Of a stretch of DNA of 64,000 nt, positions 10,798 through 20,419 are shown piece by piece (position 1 is the first letter of the stretch; each line of letters begins with the position of its first letter). The notes under the pieces were generated by a model, which worked only from the letters and a program-made list of their open reading frames with translations, made no database searches and was not told the DNA's origin. The stretch is from Globisporangium splendens (Eukaryota > Oomycota > Peronosporomycetes > Pythiales > Pythiaceae): the NCBI GenBank assembly GCA_006386115.1, contig VFIW01000049.1, positions 186,001 through 250,000 on the forward strand, given 5' to 3'. The translations under genes and the position numbers were made by a program.

Positions 10798-11527
10798 GGG
10801 TGCGCGGCTTGTAAACTGTGGGGTGCGGTGTCGCGAGATGAGCGCTTCTTTGGCTTCTCTCTGCTGGTTGAGAGAGTGACGACTTTCTCAACCTGTAATC
10901 TTATCGCCTGTGACCCCCAGTGGATCTAATCTCCGGGAAGGGATATGTGATTTTCATGTAATGGTGGGTTGTATAGTGACTATGTGTTCGTAAATCGAGG
11001 TGTCAGAGGAAGATAAAAATGCTGCGTTTCCTTGCATCAATTTGTCTGGGTTTGCTGCAAACAGGTTGGGGGTTTCGAAGATGGGCCTGCTGGACCCGCA
11101 GCACGAGGTGGGTCATTCGCAGAACAGTTCGGTGGATGGGGCTTTCGAGAGAGACCTTCTCACAGTAGTTGACATGGGTTTTTCCACGATGTTAAACCAG
11201 TAAAATGTAGTGACTGACAAATGCTGTGACATGGATGTGATCACATATTTTTTATTGGCTAAAATGTCTTCATTAATGAATGTTGTAGGTTGTATAATAC
11301 GTAAATCCTTTCAGAGATAGGTTGTAGCATTGTAAAACCTTTCATAGCTTATGGACTCTCTTATCTTATCCATCTATAATAGTTTTGCACAAAACCCTTG
11401 CAGAAATTGGACAGAATTCTGCAAAAACAGTCAGAAACTGCAAGAAATAGCAGTCGAGTTTAAAATGAACAAGCAGTCTACTTCTCATAAACGTGCTAAC
11501 TACCCGTGCGCCTTATCGCTATTTGCC
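10798..11527. other. Intergenic, A/T-rich
   Basis: Holds the presumed promoter of bZIP-like copy B on the minus strand. Otherwise only short open frames, none convincing. Confidence 0.45.
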
Positions 11528-11670
11528 AACTTGGCTCGACGATGACAAAGAAGATTGTAAAACGTGCCGTACGAGAGCTCCTCTGAGCGCCTTGGTGCGT
11601 TTTCGTACAGCCGAGTGAGCGCGACCATGTATGCCTGAACAAAGACCGCATCGCTCACTGCAACAGCAAT
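11528..11670 (-). pseudogene. C-terminal end of a Crypton-type recombinase relic
   Basis: On the minus strand this piece reads without interruption as the end of a protein (AVSDAVFVQAYMVALTRLYE .. NLLCHRRAK..) and stops at a TAG near 11528. It is the continuation of the minus-strand frame at 28610-29195: if everything between the two ATCGG duplications is ignored, that frame passes straight through the junction. See the entry at 28610..30420 for the rest. Confidence 0.7.
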
Positions 11671-11675
11671 ATCGG
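11671..11675. repeat. Target-site duplication ATCGG, left copy (outer LTR)
   Basis: ATCGG directly precedes the TG of the outer LTR at 11676. The same five bases follow its terminal CA at 28605..28609. Five base pairs is the usual duplication length for Ty3/gypsy integrases. Confidence 0.9.
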
Positions 11676-11839
11676 TGTAACGGGGTTACACTGTAACATG
11701 GTTACTCACTTGTGTTGTGCCACACAACCAAACCGAACCTTGCGGTACGTAGAGTACGCGCAACAAGTTTAAGACCGAACCATGAGGTCCGTCGTACTTG
11801 CTCGAACCTTCACGGTGGAGCCGGCAGCCAGAGTGACGG
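11676..11839 (+). mobile_element. Outer solo LTR, left part (bases ~1-164)
   Basis: Matches the first part of the intact LTRs, starting TGTAACGGGG. It carries a 4-bp deletion (TCTG lost before GAGTGACGG) and stops at GACGG, where the younger element begins. Its right part is at 28238..28604. Together they make 531 bp, exactly one LTR minus the 4-bp deletion. No internal region belongs to it, so it was a solo LTR when it was hit. Confidence 0.92.
11835..11839. repeat. Target-site duplication GACGG, left copy (inner dimer)
   Basis: GACGG precedes the 5' LTR at 11840 and recurs at 28233..28237 directly after the last LTR. The single pair of duplications flanks the whole dimer, and none flanks the middle LTR. 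Confidence 0.92.
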
Positions 11840-12373
11840 TGTAACGGGGCTACACTGTAACATGGTTACGCACTTGTGTTGTGCCACACAACCAAACCGA
11901 ACCTTGCGGTACGTAGAGTACGCGCAACAAGTTTAAGACCGAACCATGAGGTCCGTCGTACTTGCTCGAACCTTCACGGTGGAGCCGGCAGCCAGTCTGA
12001 GTGACGGCGCCTCCGATTGGATATAATTGAACATGCATTTCATCCAATCACATAAGACAACTAGTGTTAGTCTTTCATAGCCACTCATTGCCCCATGGGG
12101 AGTAATTACACTTGAGATTGCTATTGTTCATAGTTACATAAAGATAATCAAGGTTGTCCTACAGAGGGCAACCTCCAACAAATAAACAGTTCCATTTTTA
12201 CCGTTAACTGAGTCTTTGGTTATCGACGGTTACTCTATAGAGACCTATAGGTAACCGATTGTTGCATTGCAGGAAGCAGGCAACCGCTCTCGGAACAGAG
12301 TCCTTGAGAGAAGCGTTGAATACGCTTCCTCACACACGTACCGTGCTGCGTAACTCGGAAGTGTCCGGTTACA
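11840..12373 (+). repeat. 5' LTR (534 bp)
   Basis: Begins TGTAACGGGG and ends CCGGTTACA, so its ends form the short inverted repeat TGTAAC/GTTACA. It differs from the middle LTR at a handful of positions, for example GGGGCTAC against GGGGTTAC near the start. It shares the variant GAGGTCCGTCG with the outer LTR fragment lying immediately to its left. Confidence 0.93.
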
Positions 12374-12375
12374 AC

Positions 12376-12393
12376 TGGTAGCACTTGTAGTCA
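12376..12393 (+). promoter_or_regulatory. Candidate primer binding site of copy 1
   Basis: TGGTAGCACTTGTAGTCA begins two bases after the LTR end, with the TGG complementary to the universal tRNA CCA tail. The same sequence follows the middle LTR at 20350. I could not match it to a specific tRNA without a search. Confidence 0.5.
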
Positions 12394-12445
12394 ATCTACG
12401 ACCCGGCAGAGGTGACTGCCTGAATCGCTTCCTCAAGGATTCATA

Positions 12446-13606
12446 ATCGCGTCAATTGACCCTGCGCAGTTCCCGCACCTCTCGGCTGAACACCGGAGTG
12501 TGCTGACCCGAATGGCACAAGCGCTAGGCGACCAAGTCGCCCTAGACGTGCTCTCGGCGTCGCCGGAACAGCAAATCTTTCGACTCGAGCAGTTCGAGAA
12601 CTTCTCGAACGCTCAGCGCCTCGAAGGAGAGCGAAGTGCGCAAGCACAAATGCAAGCCACCGCAAGCTTGACCGCAGAGATGCTACGCTCAGCTGCTGAG
12701 TCGCGCGAAGCGCTCGAGCGAGTGGTATCTGTGGTTGCTGGTGCAGCCACGTCTTTGTCGAGTGCGGCTTCTGCGCCTCAGACACCCGCGTCCCAAACTC
12801 CCCGCCCAAGAGCTGTCAAGATCGACGCTCCGAAATTCGATGGTGCGGATGGCGACAAGCTCATCCACTGGCTACTCGCCGTGGAGCGTTGCGCCAAGGC
12901 TCAGCTCATCGACAGCAACGAGCAGATGGTGTCTTACGCCATCTCGAACCTGCGCGGTCGAGCGTCGGAATGGGCATTCTCGACGTTGCTCGCCGATGAG
13001 TGTGCATTCGACACGTGGGATATTTTCCGTGCGAGAATCACCGCCATGTATCAGCCTCCGAACAACGAAGTGTTGTTGCAAGGTCGTTTCTTCTCCTTGA
13101 AACAAGGGAAGCTCTCACTGGAACGATACATCCAGGAGATGAGAAGCCTGTGCGCGGCGATCACGACCAGCCCTTTGCCTGAGTCTGTGAAAGTGCCTGC
13201 GTTTCTCAACGGCCTCAACAGTGGACCAGCGCGTCAGGAGTTGTACCGACGCTTGCCGGCCACGATGGAAGATGCGATCCGCATTGCGCTCGTTGAGCAG
13301 CAATCGTTCCGAGTCAGCCGACCTGATTGGAACGCTGGCCGCCACAACGGTGCGCATCACAGCCACCGAGCAGTCACGGATGAGCGGCGCTTCCATGGTC
13401 CGACACCAATGGATCTCAGCAGCGCCGAAGTGACCTGCTTTAATTGTGGCAAGCGGGGACACTATCAGTCGAAGTGTCCCGCTCCAAGGCAGTCTGCTCC
13501 TCGCACTGGAAATCAGGCGAGGGACTACCAAACGCCGCGCAGCAACCACGCTCATCGAGGTGGCAGATCCGCTGTAGCAAGAAAGGGAATCGGAATGTCT
13601 CAGTAG
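12446..13606 (+). pseudogene. gag: gag of copy 1, start codon lost
   Basis: Capsid-like polyprotein closely matching the 386-residue gag of copy 2. The codon corresponding to the copy-2 ATG is ATC (12446..12448), so initiation would have to use a later in-frame ATG such as 12512. The rest of the frame is intact. It contains the retrotransposon gag core (WAFSTLLADECAFDTWD onward) and a nucleocapsid zinc knuckle CFNCGKRGHYQSKC near the end, and stops with TAG at 13604. The point change in the start codon is the only clear gag lesion. Confidence 0.88.
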
Positions 13607-13628
13607 AAGCGGGACGCTCTACTGAGAC
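13585..13628 (+). promoter_or_regulatory. gag-pol frameshift signal of copy 1, slippery site mutated
   Basis: The hairpin arms GTCTCAGTAGA (13597..13607) and TCTACTGAGAC (13618..13628) are identical to those of copy 2. The slippery heptamer, however, reads GGGAATC instead of GGGAAAC (13585..13591). The change breaks re-pairing of the A-site tRNA in the -1 frame, so pol expression from this copy should be low. Confidence 0.75.
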
Positions 13629-16600
13629 AGACTCTATAGCTTCGGCGTCGCCGACTACTAGAGTCGTGCAGATGGGAAGCTTAGTCCCAGGAGCTCTTGA
13701 CAACAAGGCTCCGAGTGAGATGTTGGTATATAGCGCCGATGTGAAGGGCTATGAGAAGAAAATGACGGTTCTTGTTGACTGCGGTGCGTCACAGAACTTC
13801 GTCTCGAAGGCAGCTCTGGAACAGAGTCTGCAAGCGTATGAGCGACTTGTCCACAGTGGCAAGCGCGAGAAGATGATCGTGCGTCTGGCCGATGGGTCGA
13901 CAGTACACACTGAAGGGGTTCAAGTCGAACTCTCTTTCAGTTTTTGCGACTTTGTCTGCAAAGAAACGTTCGTGGTACTAGCGATGGGGTCGAGGTACGA
14001 CCTCATCCTAGGGATGCCTTGGCTGGCGAAACATCAGCCTTGGATCGATTGGCGAGCTCGCACAATCGGAAGCTCCACCCCTTCCTCTGATGAAGAGCGA
14101 AGGTTGCGGGAAAATTTCCACGCAATGGATGCGAGCTATGAACACGCTGTGGCAGGGAGCCCAGCTAGAAGATGTGCTGTGGCAGGGAGCCCAGCAAAGA
14201 GATCAACTGCGGCAGGTAGCCCAGTTTGTGCGGAAGCGCCAGAAAGTCCAGACGTGGACACTGGTGCGCAAGTGTGCGGCTCCAGAGCACCCGAGCCAGT
14301 CCCCGCAAGTGACAGCGACAGTACAGGTGTACACGCGTCAACCAGCTCGTACCACCCTGACGGTGCAGTACTGGAGCTCAGAACCGCGAGGTCGCGCGTT
14401 CGCATCAACCGGCGAGGGCGACGCAAGTTGTCAGCTCGCGAGAGAGACAGTGCATTGGCATCTGTTGCTGAGGAAACGGCCGCCTCGCATATGATTGCCC
14501 CATCTCTTAATGCAGCTGCAACTTCGCTGCGCGCCTTCGACAGGACCTCGGATCCGTCGATAGATCGCGCTCACGTTGATGTGGCGCTCAGACGCGCGAA
14601 GCGCAGTCCGGAAGCAAACGCATCAGACGAAGTGTTCTTCGCTGAATTTGCGGCGCTCCATGAGCTGCCGAGTACCGCTGAGGCGATCGTATCCCTCGAA
14701 GAAATGAGTTATGAACTCTTTCTTACGGATCTAGAGCGTGATCAGATCCGCGAGATCGTCGTTCCGACTGCGTTTCCGCGTGGCGAGCTATGCACCTCGT
14801 CCACTGCGGATGAGAGTGTTTTAGAGCCAGACAAACAGAAACGGTTTGCTGCTCAGGATTGGGACGCCGTGAAAGGCAGTCCATACTTTGACTTATTGTG
14901 GGAGTTCAAAGATGTGTTTCCCGACAAAGTGCCAAGTGCCCTGCCCGTTGATCGTGGCGTACGGCACGAGATTGACCTCGAGCCCTGGAGCAAATATTGC
15001 GTGACCAGACAATGGCCGCTGCCCCGCGAGCAGGTTGAGGCAATCGACGAGTTCTTCGCGAAACGTGCCCTCGCCGGTCATGTGAGAGAAAGCAAGTCTC
15101 CACACAGCTCACCCACGTTTTGTGTGCGGAAAGCGACTGGTGGATGGCGCATTGTTCACGCTTTCAACAAGCTGAACGCCGCCACCATTCCGGCACAAAC
15201 GCCGATCCCAAGAAAGGATGTCTTAATCGACTCCATGGGCGGCTCGACAGTGTTCTCCGCACTGGATCTGATGGATGAGTTCTATCAGATCCTCATGCGA
15301 GAGAGCGACGTTCCCTTGACGGCAGTAAGCACACCCAGCGGGATGCTGTGGGAGTGGCTCGTTATGCCGCAAGGTTTGAAGAATGCACCAGCGACGTTCA
15401 ACCGTCTGGTAATGCATCTTCTGCGTCCTCATCGTGCGTATGCACCGAGCTATTTCGATGACATCTTCGTGCACAGTCGTGCCGAAGGAGGTCTCAGTGT
15501 CGTTGACGTGCACAAGAGACATTTGCGCTCAGTGTTGCAGTGCTTACGAGACAACAGTCTGTATTGCAACCTGAAGAAATGCATCTTTGGCGCCTCAGAG
15601 ATACCGATCCTGGGCTGCTATGTTGGCAAAGCTGGCGTCCGCGCGGACCCAGAGAAGATCAAGGCGATCGCCGACTGGCCGATCCCAAAGAACGTCAAGG
15701 ACTTGCGCAAGTGGCTTGGCTTGGCAAATTACTTGCACAAGTACAGCCACAACTATGCGGCAAGAGTCCGTCCACTCACGCATCTCTTGAAAAAGGATGT
15801 CGAGTGGGACTGGACAAATGATGTCATGAATGCATTCATTGACGTGAAGGAGTCGCTCGTTCGCGCTCCTGTCCTGGCGTTGCCAGACCACACGAAAGCC
15901 TTCAGTGTCGTGTGCGATGCCAGCGATTTTGCAATCGGCTGTGCGCTGATGCAGAAGGATGATGACGGCCATGAGCGCGTCGTATCATACCAAAGCAGAC
16001 TGCTTAAGGCAGCTGAAAAGAATTATCCTGTGCACGACAAGGAGCTGCTTGCGATCAAGTACGCTCTCTTGAAGTTCAGGGTCCACCTTTTGGGTGCGAC
16101 ACCGTTCGTTGTGTACACGGACCACGCGTCCTTGCGGACCGCGATTAATTCCCCCCATTTATCGCAGCGAATGGCGCGATGGCTTGCTTTCTTCTCCGAG
16201 TTCAACTTTCGGGTCGAATACAAGCCGGGAAAGGAAAATGTTCTGGCGGACGCGCTCTCGCGCCGTCCAGATTACGAGTCGAGCGTTGACGACAGCTCTG
16301 ACGCCCTGTGTTTGGAGCGCACTCCTGATCTCATGCATCTGAGCATCAGTCGAGTGCAAACAAAGCTCAAGGACAATATTCAGTCGCTTTATCCAAAGGA
16401 CGGTGAATGTCGCTTGTTGCCTGCTCACTTTGACGGCTCGTCCAAAGAGTCATTGCCTGCCAAACTCGAGTCAAAGCTTGCTCGGTTTAGTTACCACGAC
16501 GGGTTGTTGTGGCATCGACTGTCCAACTTTGATTACCCGCGCGTGTATGTACCGCATGACCAGGATCTGAAACTTTCGATCCTGCATGAGTTTCACGATG

Positions 16601-18659
16601 CACCAGCGAGTGGGCATCTCGGACGTGAAAAGACCTTCTTGCAAGTGTATAATGTGTTTTGGTGGCCACACCACTACAAATGGGTGGCCAATTATGTACG
16701 CTCATGCGAGCAGGGTGGCCAATTATGTACGCTCATGTGCCAGCGCGTGAAGCCTGCGGGCAAGAACAAAGCGCCGCTGCATCCGCTGCCGATTCCGCAA
16801 GACTGCTGGAAGTCGGTCAGCATGGATTTCGTCTTCGGTTTCCCGGAAGACAAGGCGCGCAACACAGGCGTCGTCGTCTTCGTCGACCGACTGAGCAAAA
16901 TGGTGCACGTTGCACCCGTGCGCAAGCATGTCACTGCGCAAGAGACGGCGTGCCTATTTTTAGACCACATGTTCCGCTATCACGGCTTGCCCGAGTCTAT
17001 TGTATCAGACCGGGACCCGCGTTTTACCGCTGCCTTTTGGCGCGAACTCTTTCGCCTGCTCGGCACAGATCTGGCGTTGTCCACTGCCGATCACCCCGAG
17101 ACAGACGGGCAAACCGAGCACGTGAACCGTGTCGTCGAGGATATTCTTCGCAGCATCGCTGTCGATCATCCCCGCGACTGGAGCCGCTGGCTGCCGTACG
17201 CCGAGTTTGCTATAAATAGCAGCGAGCACGCCTCTACGGCCGTGACTCCGTTCTATTTTAACTCGCTGCGGCACCCGCGCGTACCCGCCACTCTGTTCGA
17301 GGGCGTCGAACGTTCTGCGGTGGGAGGGCAACTCGCTGCGCTCGATGCGAGCGCGCGATCTCCGTCACCGGACGTGGCGTCGACCGCTCACGTGGACGCG
17401 CGCGATGCGCCGCCTGTGCGATCGCGTTCCGAATCTGTCACGGTCTTACCGGACAGCACGCAGAGTATTGACATCTCGGGCACGGTACTGAGTTACGGTA
17501 CTCGTGTCCCTAAAGATGGATCACCCACGGTACCGAGTTACGGTACTCGTGCTAAAGATGGATCACCCACGGTACCAGTTACGGTACTCGTGCTAAAAAT
17601 AGCCAGTCTCAGACGGAATCAGGCGACTGCTCGCGTGAGCGTCAGCCACGAATGGAAGGACGCGCGGTGTCACACACCGGCGCAGAAATAGATCTCTCTG
17701 CAGCACGCGCTGCGAGAGCAACGAAAAAGCAAGACAAAGCCGTCGCGGCAGCGCGGCAATTTGTCGACGAGCGCGCAGCATTGTTGCGTCGCGTACGCGA
17801 CCAACTAGCTGCTGCGCAAGACAAGCAAAAGCTCTACGCCGATAAATCGGGTAGAAAGAACAAACAAACGTTTTGTGTGGGTGATAAAGTGCTTTTAAGC
17901 ATTAAAAACCTACCAAACGATGCAGTCACAACGCTCCCCAGCGGGAGTAAGTTGTTGCCACGATTCATCGGGCCATACACTGTTGTGGAGAAGATTGGAG
18001 ACTTGAATTACAAGCTCGATCTCCCAACGAGAATGGCAACGCACCCCGTGTTCTACGTGGGTTTGCTTAAGCGCTACCATGACGCTACTGTGGATTTTTA
18101 TCCCAGTGCGGGAGCACGTCGGTCTCATCAGGGGGCTCAGACGCCGCCCATCGAGACACGAGCGCGTTGTGCCTCTCCCAAAGCGTCTTCACTCGCGGAG
18201 CGTACCTCGCGTGGAAGTGCTTCCCGCGGACATGGTACTCCTCCAGCATCTGACGAGCTTCCTTCAGCTCCGTCTCAAGCGCTGTCACCCTCTGCTTCAA
18301 CAGCGAGGTTTCGTCCAGATATTGCTGGCGAAGGGTACGGACGGCTTGCTGTAGCGCCCCCAAAGACGATGCGTTCGCGTGAACCATCTGAACCATCGCA
18401 TCTGGTGCAACCACCGATGCTGAAGCGAAGTAGGGCGCCACCTGTCCCGCTGATTGACAAGCAGGGACAGCGCCACTACCATGTTGAGCGCCTGCTGCGT
18501 GTGCAGCGGCGTAAGGGGAACACCCACTACCTTGTGAAGTGGCGTGGGTACGATGTGTCGCAGAGCTCGTGGGAGCCTGCTGAGCGTCTTCGCGAAGACG
18601 TCCCGGATCTTGTTGACGCCTTTGAGGCGCAACTGAGGGACTGTCATTCGCGCGAGTAA
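13592..18659 (+). pseudogene. pol: pol of copy 1, frameshifted before the chromodomain
   Basis: Entered from gag by -1 frameshift. Visible in order: retropepsin (VDCGAS), reverse transcriptase with the YFDD box, RNase H (VCDASDF, YTDHASL), integrase zinc finger, and integrase core (D in MDFVFGF, D in VSDRDPRF, E in the HPETDGQTE block). Lesions against copy 2: Gly to Glu in the RT motif LDLMDEFYQ; a 24-bp tandem duplication that pushes apart the last two zinc ligands (16714..16737); Arg to His after the catalytic Glu; one base missing near 17576 in a short tandem repeat. That last lesion ends the frame at 17691 and separates the C-terminal domain and chromodomain (17652..18659, YHVERLLRVQ .. 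LVKWRGYDVSQSSWEP). Confidence 0.9.
17482..17596 (+). repeat. Minisatellite in the pol linker, three units
   Basis: Three imperfect tandem units of roughly 40 bp, each built around GGTAC..GAGTTACGGTACTCGTG and AAAGATGGATCACCC. Copy 2 has one unit fewer (25431..25506). The extra unit in copy 1 carries the one-base loss that breaks the frame. Confidence 0.85.
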
Positions 18660-19629
18660 TTTGTCGCCTGTTACCAGCGCGACCACCCGCTCGCAGAGGC
18701 GTGCCACCGCCCTGCTTGGAGCGAAACAGACGAACACGGTCAACTGCAAATTGCATGCGTTGACTGCGTTGCGCTGTCGGATCGGTAGACACTGTGCGAG
18801 TGCTACCTCCCTTAATTTTATTGATGCACGACATGAAGTCGGCATCGTACTCTTCTTCCGTCTCTCCAACAAAGAGGACGACTGGGATCGGGTGAATACG
18901 CAATTCCCCATTTTCACCCCGCAATCGCTTTTCACGCCAATTTTTAAATTGAGCGTCATAGTCCCGCGCACAAAGTCTGGCTCTCGCGAGCAGATTCGAT
19001 GCGGTCTTGCCAGCCGGCCATAGTTCTGGCGGCGGCATTTCGGGCAGTGAGTACTTGAGCTCATCGTGAACGATGGCTCGCACTCCTGCCTCTTCGTTTG
19101 TAATGAGGACTTCGTGCTTCCTCTTACGATTGTTGACAGCCTCAACGGCGTCATTTTCCTCCTTCGTCCGATACATCGAGACGTCAGCGGATGGATCTCG
19201 CTCGAGCTCGTGGAGATAAGCGGCGTGTCGCTCGCTTTGCAACTCCTCGTACTCGACCCACTCGTCGATGGAGCCGAGCTTCACGGTGAGCGCTCCCTCG
19301 TCTTCAAGCGAGCTCCCGTCATTGTCAACGACGAGGAATTCCTCAGTCGCTTCCTCCTCTTCCAAAGCACGCGCGAACAGCGGCTTCACGGAAGGGAGGT
19401 CTCCGAATCGCAGCTCACTGCTTATAGCAGGAGCGCTATCAGATGTGGGAGCAGACCTGCCGTCGCTCTCCGCAGGCACGTCGACCGCATCCGCGGTGAC
19501 CGTCGTTCGTCTTGCGCTCGACGCGACCTCTCTGTCTTCCTCGCGCTTGCGCAGAGTTTCGACGAGAGTGCCGACGCCTTCCCCTTTTTGTCGCGCGAGC
19601 TTCTCGCGGACAGCTTTGTTGGTGGCCAT
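18085..19629 (-). CDS. Antisense coiled-coil protein of gypsy copy 1
   Basis: A complete 514-residue reading frame on the strand opposite to gag-pol, starting MATNKAVREKLA just inside the 3' LTR. It overlaps the last 575 bp of pol. The N-terminal half is acidic and disordered with conserved islands (ELRFGDLPS, VKLGSIDEWVEYEEL, DPSADVSMYRT, LPEMPPP, HPIPVVLF). The C-terminal ~85 residues before the end form a good heptad coiled coil (LKQRVTALETELKEARQMLEE) ending ERHNALVSRW. A diverged homologue with the same start and islands lies in copy 2, which argues for real protein constraint. I do not recognise the family. The start was chosen because both copies begin at MATNK. Confidence 0.75.
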   Translation of the reverse strand: MATNKAVREKLARQKGEGVGTLVETLRKREEDREVASSARRTTVTADAVDVPAESDGRSAPTSDSAPAISSELRFGDLPSVKPLFARALEEEEATEEFLVVDNDGSSLEDEGALTVKLGSIDEWVEYEELQSERHAAYLHELERDPSADVSMYRTKEENDAVEAVNNRKRKHEVLITNEEAGVRAIVHDELKYSLPEMPPPELWPAGKTASNLLARARLCARDYDAQFKNWREKRLRGENGELRIHPIPVVLFVGETEEEYDADFMSCINKIKGGSTRTVSTDPTAQRSQRMQFAVDRVRLFRSKQGGGTPLRAGGRAGNRRQITRANDSPSVAPQRRQQDPGRLREDAQQAPTSSATHRTHATSQGSGCSPYAAAHAAGAQHGSGAVPACQSAGQVAPYFASASVVAPDAMVQMVHANASSLGALQQAVRTLRQQYLDETSLLKQRVTALETELKEARQMLEEYHVRGKHFHARYAPRVKTLWERHNALVSRWAASEPPDETDVLPHWDKNPQ

Positions 19630-19800
19630 GATACTCACGTGCGCGAGCACAGTGACTATATGTGCCAACACTCGGTGAAATTAACGCACGCGTCGCCGCT
19701 GTGCTCTTTCCCGAGGAATACACGAATGTTCCCCTTTCTCGGCGCACACGCGCGAGATCCACACGTTTCTCACACCGACCCTTCGAGTGTTTCGCACTTT

Positions 19801-19813
19801 AAGTGGGGGGTGG
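19801..19813 (+). promoter_or_regulatory. Polypurine tract of copy 1
   Basis: AAGTGGGGGGTGG directly abuts the TG of the middle LTR, the expected place for plus-strand priming. The same 13 bases precede the last LTR. Confidence 0.8.
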
Positions 19814-20347
19814 TGTAACGGGGTTACACTGTAACATGGTTACGCACTTGTGTTGTGCCACACAACCAAACCGAACCTTGCGGTACGTAGAGTACGCGCA
19901 ACAAGTTTAAGACCGAACCATGAGGTTCGTCGTACTTGCTCGAACCTTCACGGTGGAGCCGGCAGCCAGTCTGAGTGACGGCGCCTCCGATTGGATATAA
20001 TTGAACATGCATTTCATCCAATCACATAAGACAACTAGCGTTAGTCTTTCATAGCCACTCATTGCCCCATGGGGAGTAATTACACTTGAGATTGCTATTG
20101 TTCATAGTTACATAAAGATAATCCAGGTTGTCCTACAGAGGGCAACCTCCAACAAATAAACAGTTCCATTTTTACCGTTAACTGAGTCTTTGGTTATCGA
20201 CGGTTACTCTATAGAGACCTATAGGTAACCGATTGTTGCACTGCAGGAAGCAGGCAACCGCTCTCGGAACAGAGTCCTTGAGAGAAGCGTTGCATACGCT
20301 TCCTCACACACGTACCGTGCTGCGTAACTCGGAAGTGTCCGGTTACA
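19814..20347 (+). repeat. Middle LTR shared by both copies (534 bp)
   Basis: Serves as 3' LTR of copy 1 and 5' LTR of copy 2. Same ends as the other LTRs. It is flanked by the polypurine tract on the left and the primer-binding region on the right, with no target duplication, as expected for a recombination-made dimer. Confidence 0.93.
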
Positions 20348-20349
20348 AC

Positions 20350-20367
20350 TGGTAGCACTTGTAGTCA
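20350..20367 (+). promoter_or_regulatory. Candidate primer binding site of copy 2
   Basis: Same sequence as at 12376, two bases after the LTR end. Confidence 0.5.
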
Positions 20368-20419
20368 ATCTACGACCCGGCAGAGGTGACTGCCTGAATC
20401 GCTTCCTCAAGGATTCATA

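Noticed and set aside
11676..11839. Tandemly repeated 5' LTR start taken at first for a partial LTR duplication
   Set aside because: The complementary piece at 28238 and the two sets of 5-bp duplications show it is half of an older solo LTR.
13000..13182. Short frames in other phases inside gag and pol of both gypsy copies
   Set aside because: They recur only because the two copies are near identical; they are shadows of gag and pol.
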